DNA of 64,000 nt from Affinirhizobium straminoryzae (GCF_007004135.1 NZ_VJMG01000028.1:1-64000), one strand, 5' to 3'. Positions 34,553-45,478 are shown, counted from the stretch's first letter. Notes: generated by a model from the letters alone, not told the origin. Made by a program: numbers and translations.

Positions 34553-34786
34553 TCAGTCGGAGCGTTCCGATCGGCTCCAGCGGCGCTCACCGGGCTCCGG
34601 CTGCGAGGGATTGTCCGCGCCAGGGGGCACATTGTGGGCCGTGCTGTCCTCGGAATGCGTGATGACGGTCGGTTTGGCGGCCGCAACGCCGCTTGCCCGG
34701 CGGTCCGCCTGGCTTTCGGCAAACTGTCCGGCCGCGTCCCTTTTCGGCTGCCCGGCTTCGGGCCCCTTCGGCATATCCTTGCGCAT
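34553..34786 (-). CDS. Hypothetical 77-residue hydrophilic stress protein
   Basis: Begins MRKDMPKGPEAGQPKRDAAG; strongly polar, rich in Ala, Ser, Pro, Arg and Asp, likely disordered throughout. GGGAGG six bases before the ATG and an EcfG promoter at 34835-34859 support it. The composition recalls small hydrophilin-like stress proteins; no named family recognised. Confidence 0.68.
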   Translation of the reverse strand: MRKDMPKGPEAGQPKRDAAGQFAESQADRRASGVAAAKPTVITHSEDSTAHNVPPGADNPSQPEPGERRWSRSERSD

Positions 34787-34834
34787 GATTGCCTCCCTGG
34801 TTTGTGGCGCGGCCCGGAGGGTCCGTATCCCGAC

Positions 34835-34859
34835 AACAGGCCGGATACGGGAATGTTCC
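34835..34859 (-). promoter_or_regulatory. EcfG promoter of the 77-residue gene, inside an inverted repeat
   Basis: Minus strand: GGAAC (34859-34855), 16 bases, TGTT (34838-34835), 48 bases before the ATG. An inverted repeat CCGTATCC (34823-34830)/GGATACGG (34843-34850) straddles the -10, which might add control. Confidence 0.65.
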
Positions 34860-35145
34860 CGCCCGCGGCGCGAGACATCGTCCCGCCGCGCGAGGGTCGA
34901 TAGAGCAAATGTTCGTTGAGAAACCTCCTGAAGATCAGGGCGTTTCTCCGGAGATGGAATTTATAACGATACAAATCGACACGACGCCAACGCGGCCATG
35001 GAATATTTTTCATGCGCCACACCGTCAGGTAGAGTGCTGAAATAATTATGGAAAATCCTCTGAAAGGGATTCCGCCGGACGCGAAAATGTGGTGTGTATC
35101 GATTTATGTCGCAAGGTGGGGAGACCTCGCGGGGAGGCATGATCG
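34860..35145. other. AT-richer intergenic region before the LacI gene
   Basis: No gene seen. GC content drops clearly by eye around 34900-35100. An imperfect 24-base palindrome (35050-35073, GGAAAATCC ... GGATTCC) and ATCGAT near 35099 are possible operators for the LacI protein. Confidence 0.35.
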
Positions 35146-36204
35146 ATGACGCGTGAGGAGAGCGGGCCCGGCAAGGGCACGTCCGGGCATGAGGCCATGA
35201 TGGGACCGCCCGGCAGGGCCAAGCCAACACTGAGAACGATTGCCGGGCTGACGGGCCTTGCCGTGACCACCGTGTCGCGCGCCCTGTCAGGCGACGTGCA
35301 GATCGCGCTGGAGACCCGCATGCGGGTGTCGCAGGTGGCACGCGAGATCGGCTATATGCCGGATCGCGCCGCCCAGCGCCTGCGCACCGGGCGCACCAAT
35401 GTGATCAGTCTCATTCTCGATCCGCACGAAGAAATCCTCGGCTATGCCACCTCGATGATCAACGGGGTGACGGAGGCGCTGCGCGACACGCCCTACCATC
35501 TGGTCATCACGCCGCATTTCTCCGATCGGCCGCAGGTCGAGCCCGTGGCGCACATCCTGCGCAATCGCACCGCTGACGGGGTGATCTTCACCCGCACCGA
35601 ACCGCTGGACGAACGGGTGAAGATGCTGCTGGAAAGCGATTTTCCCTTCATCTGCCATGGTCGTACGGAGCTTGCGACGCCGCATCCCTACGTGGATTAC
35701 GACAACTATGCCTTCGCCTATCATGCCGCGCGCCGGCTGACGGCGAATGGATGCCGCAAGCTCGCGATCATCCTGCCGCCGCCCGTCTTCACCTTTGCTC
35801 ATCACATGCGCCACGGCTTCATGACCGCGATCCGCGAGGAGGGCCTGGCTTATTCGATCCCGCAGGACGTGACGCTGGACAGCAAGTCGGATGCAATCCG
35901 CGACCGCTTTTTCGATCTGTTTTCCCGACCGGACCGGCCGGACGGCGTCGTCTGCGGTGGCGAGGTGATCGCCATGGCCGTGATGGCCGCCGCCTATGAC
36001 CACGGCCTTCAACTTGGGCAGGATGTGCATATCGTGACCAAGCAGACGTCCGGCCTGTTCGATCAGGTAAGGCCACGCATCCCGACGATCAGCGAGGATC
36101 TGACTGAGGCTGGCCGCCTGCTGGGCGAACTCCTGCTGAAGCGCATTGCGGAAAAAAAGCCGGTCACGGAACTGCAATATCTGCAGACCGTGACCGGCTT
36201 CTGA
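35146..36204 (+). CDS. LacI-family transcriptional regulator
   Basis: 352 residues. The helix-turn-helix begins later than usual, at about residue 28 (PTLRTIAGLTGLAVTTVSRA, then LSGDVQIALETRMRVSQVAR and the hinge helix AAQRLRTGRTNVISL), after a 25-residue polar extension. The periplasmic-binding-like ligand domain follows, with ADGVIFTRTEPLDERVK and ISEDLTEAGRLLGELLLKRI. GGAGG eight bases before the ATG supports the long start. It converges on tctABC, which it may control; ligand unknown. Confidence 0.9.
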   Translation: MTREESGPGKGTSGHEAMMGPPGRAKPTLRTIAGLTGLAVTTVSRALSGDVQIALETRMRVSQVAREIGYMPDRAAQRLRTGRTNVISLILDPHEEILGYATSMINGVTEALRDTPYHLVITPHFSDRPQVEPVAHILRNRTADGVIFTRTEPLDERVKMLLESDFPFICHGRTELATPHPYVDYDNYAFAYHAARRLTANGCRKLAIILPPPVFTFAHHMRHGFMTAIREEGLAYSIPQDVTLDSKSDAIRDRFFDLFSRPDRPDGVVCGGEVIAMAVMAAAYDHGLQLGQDVHIVTKQTSGLFDQVRPRIPTISEDLTEAGRLLGELLLKRIAEKKPVTELQYLQTVTGF

Positions 36205-36233
36205 GACGTCCCCCAACGTCTCCGCGACGAGGA

Positions 36234-37739
36234 TTACTCCTCGTCCTGGAACACTTCCTCGCGCTTGGCGCGGATGCTGGGCAAAAGCACCACAACGAGC
36301 ACGACGAGGGCAATCGCCAGAAGAGTGGCGCTGATCGGGCGCGTCACAAAGGTGGACGGATCGCCGCGTGACAGGATCATGGCGCGGCGCAGGTTTTCCT
36401 CCAGCAGCGGCCCGAGCACAAAGCCGAGCAGAAGCGGCGCCGGCTCACAGCGCAACTTCACCAGCGCGTAGCCGAGGAAGCCGAAGAAGGCGACCGCATA
36501 GAGATCATAGACGTTGGAGTTGACGCTGTAGACCCCGATCGAGCAGAAGGCCATGATGATCGGGAAGAGAACGTAGTAGGGGATCGTCAGCAGCTTCACC
36601 CACAGCCCGATCAGCGGCAGGTTGAGAACGACCAGCATCAGATTGCCGATCCACATCGAGGCGATGATACCCCAGAACAGCGCCGGCTGCTCGGTCGCGA
36701 CGTTCGGCCCCGGCACGATGCCCTGAATGATCATCGCGCCGACCATCAGCGCCATGACGGGATTGGCGGGAATGCCGAGCGTCAGAAGCGGGATGAACGA
36801 GGTCTGCGCGCCGGCATTGTTGGCCGATTCAGGCCCCGCAACACCAGCGATCGCCCCATGGCCGAATTCCTGCGGGGTCTTGGAGACGCGCTTCTCCACG
36901 GTGTAGGAGGCGAAGGCCGCCAGAATGGCGCCGCCACCCGGCAGGATACCGAGCGCCGAACCGATGATGGTGCCGCGGACCACAGGCGCAAACATCTTGC
37001 GGAAGTCGTCGCGGGTCGGCAGAAGGCCGGTGACCTTGGTGATGAGAACGGTACGGTTCTTCTCGCCCTCGAGGTTGCGCAGGATTTCGGCGATGCCGAA
37101 CACGCCGACGGCGACTGCCACGAAGTTCAAGCCGTCGGCATATTCACGGATGCCGAGCGTGAAGCGCGGTGCACCGGAATAGATATCGGTACCGACAAGA
37201 CCAAGGAGCAGGCCGAGCACCACCATGGCAAGCGCTTTCACGATGGAACCGGAGGCGAGTGCAATGGAAGAGACGAGGCCGACCACCATCAGCGAGAAAT
37301 ATTCGGCAGCCCCGAATTCCAGCGCGATCTTGGTGAGCGGCGGCGCGAAAACGGCAACCAGGAAGGTCGAGACCGTGCCGGCAAAGAAGGAGCCGAGTGC
37401 GGCAATGGCAAGGGCTGCTCCTGCCCTGCCCTTGCGGGCCATCTGGTATCCGTCGATGGCGGTGACGGCGGACGAGCTTTCACCGGGCATGTTGATGAGG
37501 ATGGCCGTGGTCGAACCACCATACTGGGCGCCGTAATAGATCCCGGCCAGCATGATGAGCGAGGAGACCGGCTCCAGCTGGAAGGTGATCGGCAGCAGCA
37601 TGGCAATGGTGGCCGTCGCGCCGATACCGGGCAGAACGCCGATCAGCGTGCCGAGCAGCACCCCGATCAGGCAGAAGAACAGGTTGGCGAGTGACGAAGC
37701 CGTGGAAAAGCCAAGCGCGAGATTGTGAAAAAGTTCCAT
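36234..37739 (-). CDS. tctA: Tripartite tricarboxylate transporter, large membrane subunit
   Basis: 501 residues with about twelve membrane helices. TctA signature at the N-terminus: [20 protein letters not shown], then [20 protein letters not shown], and [20 protein letters not shown] in the second half. It forms the channel of a secondary, proton- or sodium-driven carrier that uses the binding protein TctC. ATG at 37739 rather than the frame start at 37772. It ends an operon tctC-tctB-tctA. The substrate could be a tricarboxylate or another carboxylic acid. Confidence 0.93.
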   Translation of the reverse strand: MELFHNLALGFSTASSLANLFFCLIGVLLGTLIGVLPGIGATATIAMLLPITFQLEPVSSLIMLAGIYYGAQYGGSTTAILINMPGESSSAVTAIDGYQMARKGRAGAALAIAALGSFFAGTVSTFLVAVFAPPLTKIALEFGAAEYFSLMVVGLVSSIALASGSIVKALAMVVLGLLLGLVGTDIYSGAPRFTLGIREYADGLNFVAVAVGVFGIAEILRNLEGEKNRTVLITKVTGLLPTRDDFRKMFAPVVRGTIIGSALGILPGGGAILAAFASYTVEKRVSKTPQEFGHGAIAGVAGPESANNAGAQTSFIPLLTLGIPANPVMALMVGAMIIQGIVPGPNVATEQPALFWGIIASMWIGNLMLVVLNLPLIGLWVKLLTIPYYVLFPIIMAFCSIGVYSVNSNVYDLYAVAFFGFLGYALVKLRCEPAPLLLGFVLGPLLEENLRRAMILSRGDPSTFVTRPISATLLAIALVVLVVVLLPSIRAKREEVFQDEE

Positions 37740-37749
37740 GATCGACCTC

Positions 37750-38211
37750 CTAGAAACCGAGCCAGGGGCCAAAACTGCGGAAGGGCAGGCCGAGACCGTA
37801 GCTGAACACTGCGACGGAGAAAACCGTCAGACCGGCAGACAACAGGGCCGCCATCAGCGGCGTCATGCGCGACGAGGCGAAGGAGGCGATGAAAGCCGTC
37901 GCAAACAGCGCCGGCACAAAACCCAGACCGCGCACCGTCATGCCGAAGAAGATGGCAGAAGGCAGGATGAAGAGGAGGCCGCGCCAGGCGATCGGCCCCA
38001 CGCCTTCATGCAGGCTGCGGAACGCCTGCACGATGATGATCACCCCAAGCAGGATCAGAACGCCCGCCAGCACCAGCGGAAAATAGCCCGGCCCCATGCG
38101 GAAGGCAGTGCCGATCGTCAGATCGAGCGACTGGAGCGCAAAGAATATGCCGAACAGAACAAAGATCGCGCCGCAGAGCGCATTGGTCTTGTCGATTGTG
38201 ATCGATTTCAT
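37750..38211 (-). CDS. tctB: Tripartite tricarboxylate transporter, small membrane subunit
   Basis: 153 residues with four membrane helices (first CGAIFVLFGIFFALQSLDLT), the TctB layout, including MGPGYFPLVLAGVLILLGVI. It lies ten bases before tctA. The open frame runs upstream to 38853 inside tctC, but ATG at 38211 gives the family length. Confidence 0.88.
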   Translation of the reverse strand: MKSITIDKTNALCGAIFVLFGIFFALQSLDLTIGTAFRMGPGYFPLVLAGVLILLGVIIIVQAFRSLHEGVGPIAWRGLLFILPSAIFFGMTVRGLGFVPALFATAFIASFASSRMTPLMAALLSAGLTVFSVAVFSYGLGLPFRSFGPWLGF

Positions 38212-38331
38212 GGTTCCCCTCGAAAATGTCTGAGGTGCGGCCCCTCGCCGCCTGCGCCGTGACCAAGGCTTGGTTGCACGGTTTCCGCCGCAATCCGCTG
38301 TTTGCCGCAGGGTGCGGCAGCAGATACGGAA

Positions 38332-38359
38332 AGGGCCCGCATCCCGTGATGCAGGCCCT
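38332..38359 (-). terminator. Hairpin between tctC and tctB
   Basis: Twelve-base stem with one mismatch (AGGGCCTGCATC/GATGCGGGCCCT on the minus strand), four-base loop, followed by TTTCC. It probably attenuates expression so that more TctC than TctBA is made. Confidence 0.65.
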
Positions 38360-38369
38360 GAGGCATGGC

Positions 38370-39353
38370 TCAGTCGGCGTACTGGCCAGCGGACTGGATC
38401 ACCGGCTTCCAGCGGGCGATCTCGCTTTCCAGCTTGGCCTTCAGCGCAGCCGGAGTGGCATCGGCTTCCGGCGAGGGTGCGGTGCCAAGTTCGGCAAAGC
38501 GGGCAGCGACATTCGGATCCTTCAGTGCCACCTTCAGCGCCTTGGAGAGGCGTTCGGTCACGGCCGCCGGCGTGCCCTTCGGCGCGTAGATGCCATGCCA
38601 GATGCCGACCTCGAAGCCGGCCAAGCCGGCCTCGACGGCCGTCGGCACATCCTTCAGCACATCGAGGCGCTTCGGCGAGGTGACCGCATAGGCCTTGATC
38701 GTGCCGCCCTGGATCTGCTTGGTGGTGTTGGTGGTCTGGTCGCACATGATGTCCACCTGCCCGCCGAGAAGATCGGTCATGGCAGGCCCCGTACCCTTGT
38801 AGGGAACGGTGACGAGCGCGGTCTGGATGGCGCTCATGAACAGCATGCCGCACAGATGCGAGGCCGCACCGATGCCGGCATTGGCCACCGTCACTGTGTC
38901 CTTGTGGGTCTTGGCATAGTCGATCAGACCCTTGAGGTCCTTGGCTTCCATGTCCTTGCGTGCCACGATCGTCATCGGCACGTCGGTAACGAGACCGACA
39001 TATTCGAAGGACTTCAGCGTGTCATAGGCAAGCTTGCGATAGAGCGTGGCGCTGGTGGCCATGCCGATATGGTGCAGCAGCACCGTGTAGCCATCCGGTT
39101 CCGCATTGGCGACGCGACCGGCCCCCAGCGTGCCGCCGGCACCGCCGACATTTTCAATGATGATCTGCTGGCCGAGATCCTTCGACATGGCTTCGGCCAC
39201 GAGGCGGGACACCGTATCTGTGGGGCCACCCGCCGAGAAGGGAACGATCATGGTGATCGAACGCTCGGGATAGCCGGCGGCGGACGCCACCGTGGACGAA
39301 AGGGCAACGGCTGCGACGGCGGTCGCGCAGGCAAGAGCCTTGAAGAATTTCAT
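38370..39353 (-). CDS. tctC: Tripartite tricarboxylate transporter, solute-binding protein
   Basis: Periplasmic binding protein of 327 residues of the Bug/TctC family. Signal peptide 1-25 (ending SSTVASAA before GYPERS). Family motifs: ITMIVPFSAGGPTDTVSRLV, IIIENVGGAGGTLGAGRVAN and EPDGYTVLLHHIGMATSATL; the beta-loop residues that hold the carboxylate are in these blocks. The second ATG (39353) is chosen since GAGGAGG lies six bases before it; the ATG at 39359 abuts that site. First gene of tctCBA. Confidence 0.92.
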   Translation of the reverse strand: MKFFKALACATAVAAVALSSTVASAAGYPERSITMIVPFSAGGPTDTVSRLVAEAMSKDLGQQIIIENVGGAGGTLGAGRVANAEPDGYTVLLHHIGMATSATLYRKLAYDTLKSFEYVGLVTDVPMTIVARKDMEAKDLKGLIDYAKTHKDTVTVANAGIGAASHLCGMLFMSAIQTALVTVPYKGTGPAMTDLLGGQVDIMCDQTTNTTKQIQGGTIKAYAVTSPKRLDVLKDVPTAVEAGLAGFEVGIWHGIYAPKGTPAAVTERLSKALKVALKDPNVAARFAELGTAPSPEADATPAALKAKLESEIARWKPVIQSAGQYAD

Positions 39354-39504
39354 CGACATCCTCCTCAGATGAAACCAAGCCGGTCGCCGCGGCTCCTCCC
39401 GGGCAACCTGGTGGGTTCATCTGTCTCGGGCGCCCGCGTTTTCGCAATCACGCCGGAACCATGACGAGGCGAGACCTGCGGCTTTTGCGGTGCACATGGG
39501 TGGA

Positions 39505-39545
39505 TTTCGAAACATCGCGCAGCCGGAGCGGGTGGAATTCCACCC
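39505..39545. promoter_or_regulatory. Two palindromes upstream of tctC
   Basis: TTTCGAAA (39505-39512) and the perfect 16-base palindrome GGGTGGAATTCCACCC (39530-39545) lie 150-190 bases upstream of tctC. The words GGGTGGATTTC and GGGTGGAATTC recur. Candidate binding sites for the DctD-like activator or the LacI regulator. No sigma-54 -24/-12 promoter was found between them and tctC. Confidence 0.45.
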
Positions 39546-39562
39546 ATTTCAAAATCCGATAC

Positions 39563-40924
<1,362 letters not shown>

Positions 40925-40926
40925 GC

Positions 40927-42753
40927 CTACTCCGCCGCCTGCCCCACCTCGGCTGCAACCTCTTCCAGTTCGATCCGGAACAGGGCGCCCCCCTCCGGAT
41001 GCTCATCGACACTGAGGCTGCCGCCGAAATCCTTGACGATGTTATAGGAGATGGAGAGGCCGAGACCCAAGCCCTTGCCGATACCTTTGGTGGTGAAGAA
41101 GGGATCGAAGATGCGTTCCCGGATGGCAGCCGGCACGCCGGGGCCGCGATCGCGGACCAGAAGCACGACGCGCCCCGCTTCGCGACGCACGGCAAGATCG
41201 ATGCGGCGCTCCGGCAGCCCCTCGACGGCATCGGCGGCATTGGTGATAATATTGACCAGCACCTGCTGCAGTCGCACGGAACCGGCCTTCACCAAAGGCG
41301 GCGGCTCCTCCATCGCGATGACCAGATCGGCATCGGCCGTCTTGAGGCGCGCCGCGACGATCTCCAGCGTATCGCGGATCACCTCGTCCAGCGCCACCGG
41401 CCCCAGTTTTTCGTTGGGCTTGCGGGCGAAATTGCGCAGGTGGCGGGAGATCGAGGCCATGCGATCGATCAGCGCGGAAATGCGCCGCACATTGTCACTC
41501 GCCTCCTCCAGCCGGCCACGCTCCATCAGCACGGCGGCACTGTCGGCATAGGTCTTGGCGGCAGCGAGCGGCTGGTTGAACTCATGCGACAGTGCCGCCG
41601 ACATCTGGCCGAGACCGGCAAGCTTGCCAGCCTGGATGAGGTCGGCCTGGGTCTGGCGCAGTTGCTGCTCCGTCAGGCGCCGCTCGGCGATCTCCTCCTC
41701 GATGCGATGGTTGACGCGGGCAAGGTCGGCGGTACGCTCCTCCACGCGTCGCTCCAGCTCCTCGCGCGCCTCCGCCTGCAGGTGCAGCCGCTCGGCGAGA
41801 CGCGCGCGCCGCTGCATCAGGATTGCAAGACCAAGGCCGGCAAGGCAGAGGGAAAGGAGCGCAACAACGACGGCCGTCTGGGCCTGGGCACGGGCGGAGA
41901 CCGTGTCCGTCAGCACCGTCACCGTCCAGCCTGCCTGCGGCATCGGCTGCGACGTCGCCAGATATTCGCGCGCGCCGCCCGGATCCGTCACCGTCAGCAG
42001 GCGGTGGCCGTCATCCTGCCGCTCGGCCACCGGCAGCTCGCGCAGAATGGCATCGGAATAGCGGCGCGAGGCGCGGGTGCGCGTCAGCCTCTCCGGCGTC
42101 AGCGGCAGGATGGCGCTGTAGAGCCATTCCGGCGTGCCGGTCATGAAGATGATGCCTTCCGGATCGGAGACGAAGATGCGGGAATCGCCGCCGACCCAGG
42201 AAGCCTCGATCGTGTCGATATCCACCTTGAAGACGATCACCCCGAGGATGCGACCGCCGATCTCGATGGGCGAGGAGAAATAGTAGCCGCGTCGGGCCGA
42301 AGTGGTTCCGAGTGCATAGAACCGCGCCTGCGCGCCGGCCGCCGCCTCCTGGAAATAGGGGCGGTAGCTGAAATTCTGGCCGATGAAACTGGTCGGCAGA
42401 TCGTAATTGCTGGCGGCGATCGTCTCGCCATCCATCGTCATCATGTAGATGTCGGAGGATTTCAGAAGCGCGTTGATGCCGCTCAGATAGAGGTTGGTCG
42501 CATGACGCAGCACCGGATCATCGGGTGACTGGATCAGTGCCTCGATGGCCGGCTGGTCGGCAATCAGTGCCGGCAGCGGTTCGAAACGCCGCAGATGGCC
42601 GTCGAGAGCGGCGACTGCAAGGCGCAGCGTGGTGGCACCCTGCACCTCTGCTTCCTTCAGGTAACGCCGCTCGATGATGGGGCTGCCATAGACGGCAAAC
42701 AGGATGCCGATGACGACCAGACTGCCCAAAGCTGTGAGAAACTGCTTTTTCAC
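40927..42753 (-). CDS. DctB-like membrane sensor histidine kinase
   Basis: 608 residues. Membrane helix near 3-22 (FLTALGSLVVIGILFAVYGS), a periplasmic double-Cache sensor (about 25-290; SFIGQNFSYRPYFQEAAAGA is the hallmark RPYFQ motif of DctB), second helix (VVVALLSLCLAGLGLAILM), coiled coil, H-box SAALSHEFNQPLAAAKTYAD, N-box VNIITNAADAVE, DRGPGV and GLGLGLSISYNIV. DctB-type sensors detect dicarboxylates. GTG at 42753 is chosen as GGAGGAG lies eight bases upstream. Together with the regulator downstream it probably controls tctCBA. Confidence 0.9.
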   Translation of the reverse strand: MKKQFLTALGSLVVIGILFAVYGSPIIERRYLKEAEVQGATTLRLAVAALDGHLRRFEPLPALIADQPAIEALIQSPDDPVLRHATNLYLSGINALLKSSDIYMMTMDGETIAASNYDLPTSFIGQNFSYRPYFQEAAAGAQARFYALGTTSARRGYYFSSPIEIGGRILGVIVFKVDIDTIEASWVGGDSRIFVSDPEGIIFMTGTPEWLYSAILPLTPERLTRTRASRRYSDAILRELPVAERQDDGHRLLTVTDPGGAREYLATSQPMPQAGWTVTVLTDTVSARAQAQTAVVVALLSLCLAGLGLAILMQRRARLAERLHLQAEAREELERRVEERTADLARVNHRIEEEIAERRLTEQQLRQTQADLIQAGKLAGLGQMSAALSHEFNQPLAAAKTYADSAAVLMERGRLEEASDNVRRISALIDRMASISRHLRNFARKPNEKLGPVALDEVIRDTLEIVAARLKTADADLVIAMEEPPPLVKAGSVRLQQVLVNIITNAADAVEGLPERRIDLAVRREAGRVVLLVRDRGPGVPAAIRERIFDPFFTTKGIGKGLGLGLSISYNIVKDFGGSLSVDEHPEGGALFRIELEEVAAEVGQAAE

Positions 42754-42952
42754 CCGCGGCGCTCCTCCCCCGAGGCCGCCGCCAGTTGATCCGATCTCGC
42801 CGCACAACTCAAGAGCCAGCGAAGGATCCCCCAAGCTCTCTCAGGCATCGATTAACCGAACCTTCATGCGCAAGACCTAATGCTGCGGGACCTGGTGCGC
42901 ATGGCCTGCCCTGCGGGTGGTGTGAGGGCAGCGGACTGCCAAGGAGGAACGG

Positions 42953-44539
42953 ATGTATCGGCCCGTGGAGCCTGCAAGACTGGCGGATGCCCCGGCTTCC
43001 GGTGGCGTCCGTGCGATGCGTTCGCTGCTCGACCACACGCTTGAACCGCCCGAAGCGACAGCGCGCAGCCAAGCCCCCGGTGTATCGGGCGCAGCTGCCA
43101 CGTCGTCGCCCTCAGGCCTGCATGCCGCACGTCCTGCCGCCGATCCGCTGGAGGTCCGGCTTGCCGGGGCCTTTCAGCGCCTCTCCTCCATCGGCGCTGC
43201 CGATCTCCTCAGCATGCTGCATCGCGGCCAGCGCCTGATTGCCATCTGTGCCGTGCTTGGTCTGGTCACGGCCCTTGCCTATGCCCTGACGACGCCGGCC
43301 CGCTTCACGGCCTCCACCGAGATCGTCATCAACCCCTCGAACCTCAACCTGGTGGCCGACGACGTGTTTGCCGCCAGCCCGCAACGCGACACCCAGCAGA
43401 TGGAGGTGGAGAGCAAGCTGCGCATGCTGACCTCCGGCAAGGTGCTGCAGCAGGTGATCCAGGATCGTAACCTCACGCAGGATCCGGACTTCTTCAGGCC
43501 AGGCATCCTGTCTGGCCTGCTCTCGTCGCAGCCCACGGCAGAAGACCGAGAGCTTGCGGTGCTCAGGACGCTGGAGCGGCGCGTGACGGCAACGCGCGAT
43601 GCGACCTCCTTCGTGGTGACGGTGTCCGTCTGGAGCGGCAATCCGGAAAAATCCGTCGAACTCGCGAAGGCCGTCGTCCGGGCCTTCGAGGCAAAACTGT
43701 TCGAAAGTGCGGCCGACAGCGCGGGGCGGCTGGCATCCACCATCAATGGCCGGCTGGAAGAACTGCGCCGCTCCGTCACGCAAGCAGAAGAGCGTGTCGA
43801 AAGCTTCAAACGCCAGAAGGGCCTTCAGGAGGCGCAGGGCGAACTGACCTCTACCCGCAAGGCAAGCACGCTGGATGCGCAGGTGCTGGACGCCCAGCAG
43901 CGCCTGATCCAGGCGGAGGCACGGGCTGACCAGATGCGGGCGGCTCTGGCCGCGCGTCGTCTCGCCAGCGACGCCCTCTTCGATTCCGCGACCATGACGG
44001 CGCTGCGGGCGAGCTATACGGGGCTCGACCAGCAGGTCAGTGCGCTGTCGCTCATCTATGGCGCGCGCCATCCCCGGCTGGTCAGCCTTCAGACTGAACG
44101 CGCCACCGTGGAACGGGCCATGACCGAAGAAGCGCAGCGCATTCTTGCCGCCGCCACGGCCGAGGCCGATCAGGCTCGCAGCAGCCTGAATGGGCTCAAG
44201 GGCAAGGCGAATGACGAGCGCGCGACCGTCTTCACCGACAATGATGCGCAGGTGACGCTACGGGAACTGGAACGCGACGCCCGCGCCCGCGCCTCCGTCT
44301 ACGAAACCTATCTGGCCCGCACCCACCAGATCGCCGAGCGTCAGCAGATCGATACCAGCAATGTGCAGGTTATCTCAGAGGCCGTGCCGCCGCAGACGAA
44401 GAGCTGGCCACCGGGGGCGGCAATCCTCGCTCCGGCCGGCCTCGTGATCGGGGCACTGCTCGGTCTGATGCTGGCACTCACGCTCGGACTCTGGCGCCAC
44501 GCGCTGCCGGCCCCGCCGATGGCCGCAAACCGGCAGTGA
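42953..44539 (+). CDS. Wzz/GumC-type polysaccharide chain-length or export protein
   Basis: 528 residues. A polar N-terminal extension (1-85), membrane helix at about 92-112 (LIAICAVLGLVTALAYALTT), a Wzz domain (RFTASTEIVINPSNLNLVAD), a long periplasmic coiled coil (about 240-400; TQAEERVESFKRQKGLQEAQ, QQRLIQAEARADQMRAALAA), and a second helix near 490-515 (AGLVIGALLGLMLALTLGLW). The cytoplasmic tyrosine-kinase domain found in fused relatives is missing. Such proteins set chain length in exo- or O-polysaccharide export. No other polysaccharide genes are adjacent, so the pathway is unknown. AAGGAGG precedes the ATG. Confidence 0.85.
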   Translation: MYRPVEPARLADAPASGGVRAMRSLLDHTLEPPEATARSQAPGVSGAAATSSPSGLHAARPAADPLEVRLAGAFQRLSSIGAADLLSMLHRGQRLIAICAVLGLVTALAYALTTPARFTASTEIVINPSNLNLVADDVFAASPQRDTQQMEVESKLRMLTSGKVLQQVIQDRNLTQDPDFFRPGILSGLLSSQPTAEDRELAVLRTLERRVTATRDATSFVVTVSVWSGNPEKSVELAKAVVRAFEAKLFESAADSAGRLASTINGRLEELRRSVTQAEERVESFKRQKGLQEAQGELTSTRKASTLDAQVLDAQQRLIQAEARADQMRAALAARRLASDALFDSATMTALRASYTGLDQQVSALSLIYGARHPRLVSLQTERATVERAMTEEAQRILAAATAEADQARSSLNGLKGKANDERATVFTDNDAQVTLRELERDARARASVYETYLARTHQIAERQQIDTSNVQVISEAVPPQTKSWPPGAAILAPAGLVIGALLGLMLALTLGLWRHALPAPPMAANRQ

Positions 44540-44588
44540 ACAAGCGCAGGCCCGCGCCTTTCGGCCGACTGGATCCGGACCTTCGTTT

Positions 44589-45095
44589 TCAGCGCTTTGA
44601 CAGAAGGTCCCGTTCATCCCGCACCAGATAGAGCCGGGTCACCACGTCGAGATGCAGGGCAAGCCAGTCCGCCATGGCCTGCTCTTCCGCCAGAATCCTC
44701 CGGAAGACGTCGACCGCCTCCGTGTCACCCAATTCGTCGGCTGCGGCAATCAGGACGAGATAACGCGCGATTTCGGCGTGTTCGAAGCCATAGGCGGCGA
44801 TGGTTGCCTTCACCACCTCGTCGGAGGCCATGATGCCGCTCATGCCCTGGGCCGCAGCCGTGACCCGTCCTGCGACGTCGCGAAGCATCGAGGGGGAGTC
44901 CTGCGCACGCTCCAAAAGGGACTGCAATGCCGATGCATGCCCTTCCGTTTGCGCAAGATGCAGCTCCAGTCGCTCCCGAAGCTCGGGATAGTTCTCGATG
45001 CGTGCGATCTGTGCGCTCAGAAGTGCGATGGCTTGAACCTCCATGGCATGCGCATCACGCAGCCAGTCCCGGAAATGAACGATCGCATGGGTCAT
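44589..45095 (-). CDS. Second YciF/DUF892-like ferritin-fold stress protein
   Basis: 168 residues, mainly helical. Helix pairs carry the metal-site pattern: RDWLRDAHAMEVQAIALLSA, LELHLAQTEGHASALQSLLE, AAYGFEHAEIARYLVLIAAA and RRILAEEQAMADWLALHLDV, with Glu and His at the expected spacing. It is distant from the copy at 23967. AAGGAGC eight bases before the ATG fixes the start. Exact EcfG promoter at 45159-45184. Confidence 0.85.
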   Translation of the reverse strand: MTHAIVHFRDWLRDAHAMEVQAIALLSAQIARIENYPELRERLELHLAQTEGHASALQSLLERAQDSPSMLRDVAGRVTAAAQGMSGIMASDEVVKATIAAYGFEHAEIARYLVLIAAADELGDTEAVDVFRRILAEEQAMADWLALHLDVVTRLYLVRDERDLLSKR

Positions 45096-45158
45096 GGTGA
45101 TGGCTCCTTCCGTCAGCGGTTCGGCCTGTCCTGCGACACCGGCCGTAAGTGACTGAAA

Positions 45159-45184
45159 ACGGACCGGTCGGCCCCACGGTTCCC
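45159..45184 (-). promoter_or_regulatory. EcfG promoter of the second YciF-like gene
   Basis: Minus strand: GGAAC (45184-45180), 17 bases, CGTT (45162-45159): exact consensus, 63 bases before the ATG. Confidence 0.8.
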
Positions 45185-45251
45185 TGTCGCGCAGGATCCT
45201 GCGCTGCTCGCACGAACCTGCCTTGACCTGGCTCATCATCCGCATCGGGCG

Positions 45252-45276
45252 GGAACGTTTCCTGCCTGTACCGGTT
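45252..45276 (+). promoter_or_regulatory. EcfG promoter of the proline-rich small gene
   Basis: GGAAC, 16 bases, GGTT, ending 34 bases before the ATG at 45311; divergent from the preceding promoter. Confidence 0.7.
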
Positions 45277-45310
45277 GGATCGTTACCGGCAGAGACCACA
45301 GGAGCCCCCG

Positions 45311-45478
45311 ATGTCCGATCCCCGCGATCCGAGCGAACAGCCGCCCATGCCCTCTCCCGTCTGGCGACCCGAGCCGCCGGTCGAGGAACCGGAACCGGAC
45401 CTTTTGCCGGACGAGATGCCGGTGCCGAACCCCGACGAGACGCGCGAGCCGCCAGCGCATTTCCTCCCCGACGCCTGA
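45311..45478 (+). CDS. Hypothetical 55-residue Pro/Glu-rich protein
   Basis: Acidic, proline-rich and surely disordered (begins MSDPRDPSEQPPMPSPVWRP, then repeated EPE/PDE words). ACAGGAGC lies upstream of the ATG. The EcfG promoter supports it as a stress gene; no family recognised. Confidence 0.65.
   Translation: MSDPRDPSEQPPMPSPVWRPEPPVEEPEPDLLPDEMPVPNPDETREPPAHFLPDA

Noticed and set aside
36226..36245. Hairpin GACGAGGA/TCCTCGTC as terminator between the LacI gene and tctA
   Set aside because: It overlaps the last codons and stop of tctA and has no T run, so it is probably just the reverse reading of the Glu-Asp codons.
39354..39562. Sigma-54 promoter (TGGCAC-N5-TTGC) for tctC
   Set aside because: All TTGC words on the minus strand were checked; none has GG at the right distance.
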